64,000 nt of DNA from FEN-1219 sp963817615 (GTDB lineage: Bacteria > Pseudomonadota > Gammaproteobacteria > Steroidobacterales > Rariloculaceae). Position 1 is the stretch's first letter, and each line of letters begins with the position of its first letter. This document shows positions 35,611 through 44,800 of this stretch, piece by piece. The DNA lies in NCBI GenBank assembly GCA_963817615.1, contig CAWFPH010000002.1, forward strand, positions 2,170,001 through 2,234,000, written 5' to 3'. Made by a program: the position numbers and the translations under genes. Under the pieces are notes generated by a model. The model did no database searches and was not told where the DNA came from. It saw only the letters and a list, made by a program, of their open reading frames with translations.

Positions 35611-35768
35611 TTCAGGCGGCGCCTCGTTGTCTGCGACTGTTCAGAAATGAAAGCTGCGTGCCTGCGGCGGTGCGGCAGCCGAGCGGCTGATCGATGAGCG
35701 TGCCCGATCGTCTTCGGCGAGCCTTGATAGTATGATGCCGCGTTTCGGTTGGCTCGACAGCTTTCGGC

Positions 35769-36338
35769 ATGGCAGTTTACAGCACCAATGAATTCCGCAG
35801 CGGCGTGAAGCTGCTCCTCGAGGGCGACCCGTATGTCGTGCTCGAGAACGAATACGTGAAGCCCGGCAAGGGTCAGGCATTCAATCGCGTGAAGATCAGG
35901 AATTTGAAGACCGGGCGCGTCGTCGAGCGCACCTTCAAGTCGGGTGATACGGCCGAGGCGGCCGACGTCGTCGATCAAGACATGGAGTTTCTCTATAACG
36001 ACGGCCAGTTTTGGTACTTCATGGTGCCGGACACGTTCGAGCAGGTCGCAGCAGGCGCCGAGGCGGTGGCCGATGCGAAGCAATGGCTCAAGGAGCAGAT
36101 GAGCTGCATCGTGACGCTCTGGAACGGTGTACCGCTATACGTCGCAGCACCGAACCATGTCGAGCTCAAGATCGTCGAGACGGACCCCGGTATTCGCGGC
36201 GACACGGCGACCGGGGGCCAGAAGCCCGCCAAGCTCGAAACGGGCGCCGTCGTGCGCGTGCCGTTGTTCGTCAACGAAGGCGAAGTAGTGCGAGTCGACA
36301 CGCGGACCGGCGCCTACGTGTCTCGCGTCAAGCAATAG
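35769..36338 (+). CDS. efp: Elongation factor P
   Basis: EF-P relieves ribosome stalling at polyproline stretches. The product has 189 residues, and the beta-lysylated residue is expected at the lysine in EYVKPGKGQAFNRV (Lys34 by the usual numbering). The C-terminal OB domains show VDTRTGAYVSRV. A TATGAT box at 35731-35736 could be its -10, but no good -35 was found. Presence of epmB and epmA beside it shows the lysine-type modification pathway rather than rhamnosylation. Confidence 0.97.
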   Translation: MAVYSTNEFRSGVKLLLEGDPYVVLENEYVKPGKGQAFNRVKIRNLKTGRVVERTFKSGDTAEAADVVDQDMEFLYNDGQFWYFMVPDTFEQVAAGAEAVADAKQWLKEQMSCIVTLWNGVPLYVAAPNHVELKIVETDPGIRGDTATGGQKPAKLETGAVVRVPLFVNEGEVVRVDTRTGAYVSRVKQ

Positions 36339-36339
36339 C

Positions 36340-36367
36340 GGTAGACGCTGCCGCCGCGCCGTCTACC
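36340..36367. terminator. Hairpin between convergent efp and epmA
   Basis: GGTAGACG (36340-36347) pairs with CGTCTACC (36360-36367) around a 12-base GC-rich loop. It starts two bases after the efp stop and overlaps the epmA stop codon on the other strand. It can act on both strands. There is no T run, so termination would be imperfect or assisted. Confidence 0.45.
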
Positions 36368-37388
36368 CCTGTTCGTGCTCGTGCATGAACGCGACGGCCG
36401 GCGCGATCGAATCGAAACCGAGCGTTAGGGCCACGAGCCGGTCCACGCCGACCGCAACACCCGCGCAATTCGGCAGTCGTCCGAGTGCGGCGAGCAGCGA
36501 CTCGTCGAGCGGTGGGGCATCCCGACCGGCGCGCCGGCGAGCATCGATCTCCGCCGCGAACCTGCGCCGCTGCTCCGCGGGGTCCGCGAGCTCGTGGAAT
36601 CCATTGGCGAGCTCCACGCGTCCCAAGAATGCCTCGAAGCGCGCCGCGACGGGCGGCGTGGTCGGCTTCAAGCGGGCCAGCGCCGAGTGGCTGGCCGGAT
36701 AGTCGTAGACGAATGTGAGCGTACGTTCGCCGAAGCGCGGGGTCACGAGCGTCGCAAACGCAAGGTCGACGAGAGCGGCCTGCTCGAGCCCTGCGGGGAC
36801 ATCGATTCCGCGATGGCCGAGCGCGGCTTCGATCGCTGCAGCCGGCGCGGTAGGTTTGACGCCCACGTGCTCCGCGAACGCTTCGGCATACGGCAAGCGT
36901 CGGGTCGCCAGCGGCAACGCCGGGCCGCGGTTCGGGCCGCCTGCGCCATTCGTCGACCGCGAAACGGTTCGGGACGCCCGGTCCGCAACGCCGAAGACCG
37001 CCCTCAGCAACTCCTCGACCTCGTCCATCAGGCGGCGCTCGTCCCACCCAATGCGGTACCACTCGAGCAACGTGAATTCCGGTTGGTGCCACCGGCCGAG
37101 CTCGTCGTCGCGAAAGACTCTGCAGATCTGGTAAATGTCGCCGCTGCCGGCCGCCAGCAGGCGCTTCATGGCATGCTCGGGCGACGTCTGCAGGTACCAC
37201 GTGCGTTCGCCGAGACTGCGTGCGCGGGCCGTAATGCTCTCCAGCGCCAAGTCCGAGACGCCGGCCGTCGCTAGCGCCGGCGTTTCCACCTCTAATACAC
37301 CGCTCGATTCGAAGAATTGCCGAACACGGGCGAGAATCGCGGCTCGCGCTCGAAGCGTGCCGATCGACGCGGAGCCGACGTAGCTCAA
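36363..37388 (-). CDS. epmA: EF-P lysine transferase EpmA (GenX/PoxA)
   Basis: EpmA is a class II lysyl-tRNA-synthetase-like enzyme that lacks the anticodon domain and transfers beta-lysine to EF-P. The product has 341 residues. The class II motifs are ESSGVLEVETPAL, QICRVFRDDELGRWHQPEFT and the C-terminal GVAVGVDRLVALTLG. The open frame runs far upstream through psd, but the natural start is a TTG at 37388, where TTGA joins the psd stop to the epmA start. The product begins MSYVGSASIG. Coupling to psd is therefore likely. Confidence 0.9.
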   Translation of the reverse strand: MSYVGSASIGTLRARAAILARVRQFFESSGVLEVETPALATAGVSDLALESITARARSLGERTWYLQTSPEHAMKRLLAAGSGDIYQICRVFRDDELGRWHQPEFTLLEWYRIGWDERRLMDEVEELLRAVFGVADRASRTVSRSTNGAGGPNRGPALPLATRRLPYAEAFAEHVGVKPTAPAAAIEAALGHRGIDVPAGLEQAALVDLAFATLVTPRFGERTLTFVYDYPASHSALARLKPTTPPVAARFEAFLGRVELANGFHELADPAEQRRRFAAEIDARRRAGRDAPPLDESLLAALGRLPNCAGVAVGVDRLVALTLGFDSIAPAVAFMHEHEQG

Positions 37389-38248
37389 GCGGCCGACTCC
37401 GTGTGCTCTACGAGTCTGCCGAGCGCTGCGCCCATCAGCACCGAATCGCCGTCGTCGAGCCCCTCGTTCCAGCGAACCGTTCCCGGCGCGAACAGCAGGA
37501 CGACCGTCGAGCCGAGATTGAAGCGGCCTATTTCTGCGCCTCTCTGCAGAGCCCGGGGGGGCTCCACCGCCCAATGCTGTGGGCGACCGCTTGCGATCTC
37601 GCCTCGGTCGAAGGTGCTGATGCTCGAAACGTTGAGCGCGCCGATGAGCACGACGACCATGGTGCCGCCTCGAGTATCGAACCAGCACGCGGCACGTTCG
37701 TTGCGGCACAACAGCCGAGGCACGACTGCGACGGTCGCACGGTTTACCGCGAATCGTCGACCCGGCACATAGCGCACACGGCGCAATGACGCTGCCAGCG
37801 GTAGGTGAACTCGATGGTAGTTGTGCGGCGCAAGATAAAGCGTCGCGTATGAGCCTCCCTGCAGTGCGTGAGCATCTGCACCGGTTTCTCCGAGCAACTC
37901 CGTCAGAGAATACGGAGCGCCTTTGGCCTGCAGCATGCGGTCGCCGTCGAGTGTGCCGAACTCCGTGAGCATCCCATCGACCGGCGAGACGACCGTGCGC
38001 TCGTCGCCGGCGAGTGGCCGAGCATTGGGCGCGAGCGCCCGCGTGAAGAAATCGTTGAATGTCGAATACCGTGCGAGATCCGAATGCTCGGCGTCGCTCA
38101 AGTCCACGCGATACGCACTGGCGAACCACCGGATGAGAGGATCCCTGATCCACGTTCGATGGGAGCGGGCGATCCGGTAGACCACGGACGAAACGGCGTC
38201 CTTCGGCAGCACATGCTGCAGCATGGCTATCCAGTGAGGCGGCATCAT
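37385..38248 (-). CDS. psd: Phosphatidylserine decarboxylase proenzyme
   Basis: Psd makes phosphatidylethanolamine in the inner membrane. The product has 287 residues and is cleaved within LGST (in FNLGSTVVLLF) to form the pyruvoyl prosthetic group. The Asp-His-Ser processing residues lie in SPVDGML, APHNYHRVH and the LGST serine. The start is the ATG at 38248, overlapping the stop of the upstream Sco-like gene (ATGA). The frame itself extends to 38281. The epmA start overlaps its stop, so three genes are coupled. Confidence 0.94.
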   Translation of the reverse strand: MMPPHWIAMLQHVLPKDAVSSVVYRIARSHRTWIRDPLIRWFASAYRVDLSDAEHSDLARYSTFNDFFTRALAPNARPLAGDERTVVSPVDGMLTEFGTLDGDRMLQAKGAPYSLTELLGETGADAHALQGGSYATLYLAPHNYHRVHLPLAASLRRVRYVPGRRFAVNRATVAVVPRLLCRNERAACWFDTRGGTMVVVLIGALNVSSISTFDRGEIASGRPQHWAVEPPRALQRGAEIGRFNLGSTVVLLFAPGTVRWNEGLDDGDSVLMGAALGRLVEHTESAA

Positions 38249-38865
38249 GCCGGCGCGCGATGGCCGTGCGCCGCGCGCCAACGGCGGCGAATCTTCAGCA
38301 GGTCGGAGGCGAACGTGGCTGGATCGGTGGGTGCGCTGACGATCGCGAGCACTGCACCATCGGGGCCGACGACATATACCGCCGGATCTGCCGCGAGCGT
38401 CGCGCTGCCTTCGCGCTCACGCCGCACGCCGATCTCCAGCGCTTCGAGCCAGGGCTCGAGCTCGGCCTTGCTGGCGGTAGCGCCGACGAACGCGGGATTC
38501 AGTCCAAGAAGGTATGCGGCGAGCCGTTTTCGCGCATCGTGGTCGGGATCGAGACTCACGAAGAGCAGTTGCGGTACGGCCTCAGGTGCGCGCGCCGCTA
38601 CGGTCTGGCGCACGGCAGCGAGCGTCGTCGGACGCCAATCCGGAGCATTCATGGAGCCGAAGAACATCAACGTGTAAGTGCCGCGCAGTCTCTCGAGACC
38701 AAAATCTTGGCCCGTTTGGTCGGTAAGCCGTATCTCCGGAAGAACCCACGGTTCGGTCAGCAGTGTAGCCGCCGACGGCGGTCCCACGTCGCGGGGGAGC
38801 AAGAACATCGCCGCGACGAGAGCGACCAGCGCCACGACGAGGACGCGAAGCATACCTGCGAGCAC
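38245..38865 (-). CDS. Sco1/SenC-like thioredoxin-fold protein lacking the copper cysteines
   Basis: The gene encodes 206 residues. A single N-terminal membrane helix (VLVVALVALVAAMFLLP) precedes a thioredoxin-fold domain that follows the Sco pattern: LTDQTGQDFGLERLRG, then the strand LMFFGSMNAPDWRPTTLAAV, then FVSLDPDHD. In real Sco proteins the last motif reads GYTHCPDVCPTTL, with two copper-binding cysteines; here they are Ala and Arg. The copper His is also not evident. It therefore cannot act as a Cu chaperone by the normal route. No cytochrome oxidase gene is near. It is coupled to psd and epmA. Function unknown. Confidence 0.82.
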   Translation of the reverse strand: MLAGMLRVLVVALVALVAAMFLLPRDVGPPSAATLLTEPWVLPEIRLTDQTGQDFGLERLRGTYTLMFFGSMNAPDWRPTTLAAVRQTVAARAPEAVPQLLFVSLDPDHDARKRLAAYLLGLNPAFVGATASKAELEPWLEALEIGVRREREGSATLAADPAVYVVGPDGAVLAIVSAPTDPATFASDLLKIRRRWRAAHGHRAPA

Positions 38866-38902
38866 GCCCGAATTATCGCATAGCAGTTATCATGCGCGCC
38901 CA

Positions 38903-39808
38903 ATGACTCCGGCCGATCTCGAGCAGCGTCTGCGTACAGCGTCGCGTCACGACGATTGGGTGCTGGCGCTGGCCGAGTTCTTCACCGCCCACGGCCTCGC
39001 GTTCGGTCACGGCACGGACAACGCGGGCGACGAGGCGTACTGGCTGCTGCGTCATTTGCAGCAATGGCGCGACGTCGTCTGGGCCGCCCCGCCGGACTCT
39101 GCACTGTACCCTCGCGTGCTGGAGCTCGCCGTCCGCCGCGTGACGGAGCGGAAACCGCTGGCTTATCTGCTGGGCGAGGCGTGGTTTGCCGGCGTGCGGT
39201 TCAAAGTCGATGAACGGGTGCTGGTCCCGCGGTCGCCGTTCGCAGAGATCATCGAGCGGGGGTTTGCGCCATGGTGCGATATGTCTCCCGGCGATCGCGT
39301 GCTCGACATCGGCACCGGCAGCGGCTGTCTAGCCATTGCGGCAGCGTTGCACTGGCCGGAGCTGCTGCTCGACGCAACCGACATATCCGAGGCGGCGCTC
39401 GCCGTCGCGGCCGAAAACGTCGCTCGGCACGGAGTCGGCAGCCGCATCGGACTGTTCCACGCGGATCTGTTCCCGCCCGGTGGCGAACGATATCGCGCTA
39501 TCATGGCGAACCCGCCCTATGTGCCCGACGCGGAAATGGCGGCCTTACCGGCGGAGTACCGAGCCGAGCCGGTCGTCGCATTGGCGGGCGGTCCGAACGG
39601 CTTCGACGTCGTCGAACGCGTGCTCGAGGGGGCCACGAGGCGACTGGCGAGCGGCGGCGTCTTGTTCCTCGAAGTCGGTGCCGGGGTCGCGGGATTCGTT
39701 TCAGCCTATCGCCGACTTCGGTCTACGTGGCTCACGTTCGAGCGCGGCGGCGACGGTATCTGCGCGATCGGCGTCGATGACTTAGAGGACTACTTTCGAT
39801 CACGATAG
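38903..39808 (+). CDS. prmB: 50S ribosomal protein L3 glutamine methyltransferase PrmB
   Basis: PrmB methylates a glutamine of ribosomal protein L3. The 301-residue product has an N-terminal helical domain (LAEFFTAHGLAFGHGTDNAG), the AdoMet motif VLDIGTGSGCLAIAAAL and the substrate motif NPPYVPDAEM. The FGHGTDNAGDEA segment separates PrmB from PrmC/HemK. The start at 38903 is chosen because the longer frame covers the divergent Sco-like gene. PrmB is followed by aroC in many gammaproteobacteria, as here, 77 bp downstream. Confidence 0.95.
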   Translation: MTPADLEQRLRTASRHDDWVLALAEFFTAHGLAFGHGTDNAGDEAYWLLRHLQQWRDVVWAAPPDSALYPRVLELAVRRVTERKPLAYLLGEAWFAGVRFKVDERVLVPRSPFAEIIERGFAPWCDMSPGDRVLDIGTGSGCLAIAAALHWPELLLDATDISEAALAVAAENVARHGVGSRIGLFHADLFPPGGERYRAIMANPPYVPDAEMAALPAEYRAEPVVALAGGPNGFDVVERVLEGATRRLASGGVLFLEVGAGVAGFVSAYRRLRSTWLTFERGGDGICAIGVDDLEDYFRSR

Positions 39809-39885
39809 GGGTGTGTTGCGGGACGTTCGAGTCGGTCGCGGGCGACGCGAGATTCGGACGTATTCGTACTCGGGGCTCGAGCAGC

Positions 39886-40989
39886 ATGGCAGGCGATACT
39901 TACGGGCGGTTGTTTACGGTTACGACGTTCGGCGAGAGCCACGGCGTGGCAATGGGCTGCGTGGTGGATGGTTGCCCGCCGGGCCTCGCTCTCTCCGAAG
40001 ACGACATCCAACGCGACCTCGACCGGCGTCGACCCGGGCGGTCCCGTCATGTAACACAGCGACAGGAGCCGGATCGAGTCCGCATTCTTTCCGGCGTTTT
40101 CGAAGGCATGACCACGGGAACCGCGATCGGTCTGCTCGTCGAGAACACCGACCAACGCAGCGGCGACTACTCGAAGATCAAGGACAGCTTCCGTCCCGGC
40201 CATGCCGATTACACCTACCAGCAGAAGTACGGTATTCGCGACTACCGGGGCGGCGGCCGGGCGTCGGCACGCGAGACGGTCATGCGCGTAGCGGCGGGCG
40301 CAATCGCCCGCAAATATTTGAGCGAGCAGGTGGGTGTCTCGATCCGCGGCTACTTGGCGGAGATCGGTCCGTTCGTGTTGCGTGCAGTCGACCTCGCTCA
40401 GGTCGAGCACAATCCATTCTTCTGCGCGGATCAGGACCGGGTGCCGCAGCTCGAGGGGTATCTCGACGAGCTGCGTGCCGCCGGCGACTCGATCGGCGCG
40501 CGGATCAATCTGATCGCCTCGGGTGTTCCCGTCGGTCTCGGCGAGCCGGTGTTCGACAAGCTCGAGGCCGACATCGCTCATGGCCTCATGAGCATCAACG
40601 CCGTCAAGGGAGTGGAGTTCGGCGACGGCTTCAACGTGGTGCGCCAACGAGGCAGCGAGCATCGCGACGAGCTGACCCCGCAAGGGTTCAAGAAGAACTC
40701 CGCCGGCGGGACGCTCGGAGGGATCTCCAGCGGTCAGGACATCCTGGTGAGCATCGCGCTCAAGCCTACGTCGAGCATTCAGGTGCCCGGAACGACCGTC
40801 GACAAGGAGGGCAAGGCGACCGAGATTGTCACGACGGGCCGCCACGATCCATGCGTCGGATTGCGGGCAACGCCGATCGCCGAAGCGATGCTCGCCCTTA
40901 CGCTGATGGACCACTATTTGCGACACCGCGCCCAGAACGCAGACGTGGCGCCCGCTCTGTCGGTGCCGGGCGTCAAGCAGAATAGCTGA
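39886..40989 (+). CDS. aroC: Chorismate synthase
   Basis: AroC makes chorismate, the last common precursor of aromatic amino acids, using reduced FMN. The product has 367 residues. All three signatures are visible: GESHGVAMGCVVDGCPPG, GGGRASARETVMRVAAGA and SAGGTLGGISSGQDI. The start is the ATG at 39886 (MAGDTYGRLFTVTTFGES); the upstream frame to 39811 is not conserved. The intact asd gene that normally follows in related genomes is replaced here by a decayed remnant. Confidence 0.97.
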   Translation: MAGDTYGRLFTVTTFGESHGVAMGCVVDGCPPGLALSEDDIQRDLDRRRPGRSRHVTQRQEPDRVRILSGVFEGMTTGTAIGLLVENTDQRSGDYSKIKDSFRPGHADYTYQQKYGIRDYRGGGRASARETVMRVAAGAIARKYLSEQVGVSIRGYLAEIGPFVLRAVDLAQVEHNPFFCADQDRVPQLEGYLDELRAAGDSIGARINLIASGVPVGLGEPVFDKLEADIAHGLMSINAVKGVEFGDGFNVVRQRGSEHRDELTPQGFKKNSAGGTLGGISSGQDILVSIALKPTSSIQVPGTTVDKEGKATEIVTTGRHDPCVGLRATPIAEAMLALTLMDHYLRHRAQNADVAPALSVPGVKQNS

Positions 40990-41009
40990 CTGCAACCCGG
41001 GCCCCGAGC

Positions 41010-41732
41010 TTCGCTGCGCCGCTCGTCGTGCCAGAAGTGAACGCGCATCGCATCGCCGACTGCAGCGTGCGAGGATCATCGCAAAGCCCGAACTGCTCAA
41101 CCATTCAGCGGGGCGTGGCGTTGCAGTCCACTCACGACGCCGTAGGGATCGAAGCGGCTCGACGTGTCTACCGACCAAGCCGTTTCGGCGCCGAGCCGCG
41201 GTGCCGTTGAACGGCTGCCCCAGCACGACGCGTCAGTGGCCGGCGTCGACGCCACGGTACGAAGCAACGAGAAATCGGCGCTTCCGATGCCGTGCCCGAG
41301 ATCGACAGCTGCACCGACAATGACTATTGACAATGGCTACGCAAGAGAACAGATGAAGATGGCCGGGGAGACGCGTAAGATCCTCGACGATCCGGCCGTT
41401 ATGGTAAATCCGACTGCAGTGCGCGCACCGTCTACTTCGGCCGCTCCATGGCGGTCCATATCGAAACCCGAACCAAAATCACAGTTCCGGAGATTCAGAA
41501 ATTGTTAAATTCCGCGCCTGGTGTGGTCCCCAGCGATGGCCGCGAGCTTGGGGCTTACCCGGCGGCGGCGACGGCTGCGACGCATCGCGAGGCGGTTTGC
41601 GTCGGCCGAATTCGAGAGGGTCTTTCGTATCCGCGCGGCATTGATCTGTGGGCGGTCGCCGACGACGTCAGAAGGGGCGGGGCAACCAACACTGTCCGGA
41701 TCGCCGAGATTTTGGTAAATCGGTTTATCTAG
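41010..41732 (+). pseudogene. asd: Decayed aspartate-semialdehyde dehydrogenase gene
   Basis: Pieces of Asd appear in order, in different frames. First is APLVVPEVNAHRIAD and the active-site block PNCSTIQ, followed by VALQSTHDAVGIEAAR (41016-41160, frame of 41028). Then VSTDQAVSAPSRGAVERL (from 41167). Then EIGASDAVPEIDSC in a third frame near 41270-41320. Then IDNGYAREQMKMAGETRKIL with VNPTAVRAP (41325-41430). Finally VYFGRSMAVHIETR, through VGRIREGLSYPRGIDLWAVA to VRIAEILVNRF (41432-41732). The N-terminal NADP-binding third is gone; aroC ends only 20 bp upstream. A duplicated GACAAT near 41315-41334 marks one lesion. Asd feeds lysine/DAP, threonine and methionine synthesis, so another copy is expected elsewhere. 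No other gene is seen in the aroC-fimV gap. Confidence 0.85.
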
Positions 41733-41740
41733 AGTATCTT
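41712..41740 (+). promoter_or_regulatory. Probable sigma-70 promoter for fimV
   Basis: TTGGTA (41712-41717) and TATCTT (41735-41740) are 17 bases apart. The site overlaps the end of the asd remnant and lies about 80 bases before the fimV ATG. A ribosome site AGGGAG precedes the ATG. Confidence 0.5.
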
Positions 41741-41820
41741 TCGATCCGCATCGAGGTCCGTGCTCGCTGAGACATGGTTTACGAGCGGATTCGGAGGACC
41801 GAGCTAGCTAGGGAGTTTGC

Positions 41821-44800
41821 ATGAGAGCACTGGCGCGTTGGGGCATAACGCCGCTACTGGCCGCTCCGCTCGGGGCATCGGCGCTCGGATTGGGTGACAT
41901 CGAGCTCCACTCCGCCCTCAATCAGCCCTTTCAGGCACGGATCGCGCTGGTCGCGACTCCCGACGAGCTCCAAGGTCTGAAAGTCGGCTTGGCGAGCCCC
42001 GACACCTTCGACCGCTACGGCCTGGACCATCCCTCCTTCCTTTCGCGCCTGCAGTTCCGCGTCGTGACCGAGCGGTCGGGTATGAGCTCGATCGACATCA
42101 GCTCGCGCGAATCGATCGCCGAGCCGTTTGTGACGATTCTCGTAGAAGCCACCTGGTCGCGAGGCCGCCGCTTACGGGAATACACCGTCCTATTGGATCC
42201 GCCGGTTCTGTTGCCCGCTCCCGCGACGGCGCCGGCCGTGCAGCCGGCCCAGACTCGTCCGTCCGAATCCAACGCCGGCGGGTCTATCAATCGGGCACAA
42301 CAGCCCGCGCGGCCTGCGCCTCAGCCGACACCGCCGCGATCCGCTCCTGCGCCGGCGCCGACTTCCGCGCCGACGCCGACGACGACCCGCGTGCCCCCGC
42401 GTACGCCGGCCGCGACTCCCAGCGGCAGCTACGGACCCGTGCAGCGCTCCGAGACGCTTTGGGCGATCGCCGAGCAGCACCGTCCGAGCGACGTCTCGAT
42501 GAACCAGATGATGGTCGCGATCTACGAGGCGAATCCGCGGGCATTCGGCGGCAACATGAACCTTCTGCTCGTCGGTTCGACGCTTCGTTTGCCGGAGGGC
42601 GCCGCGGTCGAGCAGCTCGCCGTCGCAGACGCCAACGCCGAAGTTCAAAAGCAGAACGACGAGTGGCAAAACCGTGTGTCAGGCCGGTTGCGACTCGTGC
42701 CAACGGAGACGGCGGCCGCCGCCGCTCCCGAGAGCACTCCGGCACGAGCGCCTGGCGCGACGCCTCCGGCGCCGAGCCCGGCCGCACCGGCGGCAGCCGC
42801 TAACGCGACCGCGCCGCAGCCGAACCCGAACGCCGCGGCGGCTCCCGGCGCAGAGGCGGGCGAACGGCCGCTTGCAGTGCGAAATGACACCTTGCAGGGC
42901 TTGCAGCAGCAATCCGCCGGCGCCTCGACCTCCACGAACAATACGGAGGCGGGTGCCGCCACGCCGGCTGCCCCCGCCGTGGATCTCGGCGACGACAAGG
43001 TATTCACCGACGACAAGACCGAGCCCGCTGCGGAACCGGCGGCTCCTGCGGCGAGCGAAGCGCCCGCGACGCCCGCCGCGCCGCAACCTGCCGCTCCCGT
43101 CTCGCCTCCCGCCGGACCATCGATCGCGTCGCAGGCTTTGGCTTGGCTCGCGGCGCCCATCGTGTGGATCGGTCTCGGCGTCGCGGCGCTGCTGTTCGCG
43201 GCCTTGTGGTACGTGCGGCGCAAGCGGCAGGAACCCGAGGACGTGACCGGACGTTGGGAGGCGCTGGAAGCCGAAGTCGACGACGACCAGGTCCGAGAAG
43301 CGACCGCCCGGCTGCGTAGGGCGGCGCCCGAAGAAAGCATCGTCGTGGAAGAACAGGCCAGGCCGCGGCGTGGGGACGCTGCCGCGGAGGCCGCCGACGA
43401 GCCGCGTCGCGGTGCACGACGCGCCGAGCGTGCGCCGGCGGCGCCGCCGCCCGCTGACGAAACGCTGTCGAGTCAAACGGTCATCAATCTCGATCAAGCC
43501 GATCCGGTCGCCGAAGCCGATTTCCACATGGCGTACGGCCTCTACGATCAGGCGGCGGAGCTCATACAGAAGGCGCTCGAGGCTGCGCCGACACGCCGCG
43601 ACCTCAAGCTCAAGTTGCTCGAGGTGTACTTCGTTTGGGGCAACAAGGAAGCGTTCCTCAAGACTGCACAGACGCTACGCGCCGAGCTCGGCGACGCTTC
43701 CGACCCTGATTGGGCCAAGGTCGTCATCATGGGCAAGCAGCTGTGCCCGGACGAGCGGCTGTTCTCCGAAGCGACGCCGGGCGCGGCCCGAGTCGACGTC
43801 GATCTCGAGGCGGGCGACGCTCCGCTCGACCTTGCGTTCGACGATGCGAGCGTCGGCGGCGTCGATTTGGATCTCGGCGAGGAGGAGTCGGGGCTCGACT
43901 TCGATCTCGAGTCCTCCGCCACCCGGAAGCAAGAACGTGCGCCCACTGCGCCGGCTCAACCGAAGCGAGGCCGTGCCGGCGACAAGGACGACCTGCTCGA
44001 TATCGGCGAGCGCACGGCCGCGGGGCTGGAAGCGGCCTTATTCGAACCCGAGCAGCCGGACGCCGGAAGCGCCACGACGCCGGACCTCTCGGCCGACAGC
44101 CTCGCCGTCACCCAAGAGTCGCCGACGATCGAAAGTCAGCGCGGCGCCACCGCTACGTGGGCCCGCGTCGCGCCGGAGAGCCCGACGACCGAATTGGCCG
44201 GCTCCGAGGCGCCGACCATCGAGACGCCGACGATCGAGACGGCGGGTCCCGACGCGCCGACCATGGAGACTCCGACGATCGAAACGCGCCGAACGAGCGA
44301 GCCGCCGACCGTCGAGCAGCCCAGGCTCTCGGCGTCCAGTCAATCCAGCGACAATACGAGTGAAATTCACCTCGACGACTTGGGGCTCGATGTTTCGGAC
44401 TTCGAGGACCTGCCCCAAGATCTCGGCGAGTTGCCGGGCGACGCCAGCAGCGACAGCGACACGCGCCAGCAGCCGGCCTTGGTGGCCGATGACGAGGACC
44501 AGTTGCTGTCCGCTACGGGCGTCACCCAGGTATTGCGTGCGGAGGAAGACGACGAAGACGTCGAGCAGCGCAAGACGGCGGTTCTCGGCGACGAGGATGC
44601 GACGATGCTCGCACCCGGCTACGGCGACAATACGATGACCGGAACCGAGGTGCTCGAGCATCGCTTCGAGCTCGACGAGGAATCGGGCGATACGTCGCTC
44701 GTCAAAGCGCTGCGCCGCGACGATGACCTCGACCTGAACTTGGACGATTTGTCGGCGGCGCTGCATGGCGGGGACACGGTCGAGCAGCCGCGTACGTCTC

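Noticed and set aside
37389..38153. Upstream extension of the epmA frame through psd (total 596 codons)
   Set aside because: The extra 255 residues are Arg-rich shadow of psd; homology to EpmA starts at the TTG at 37388.
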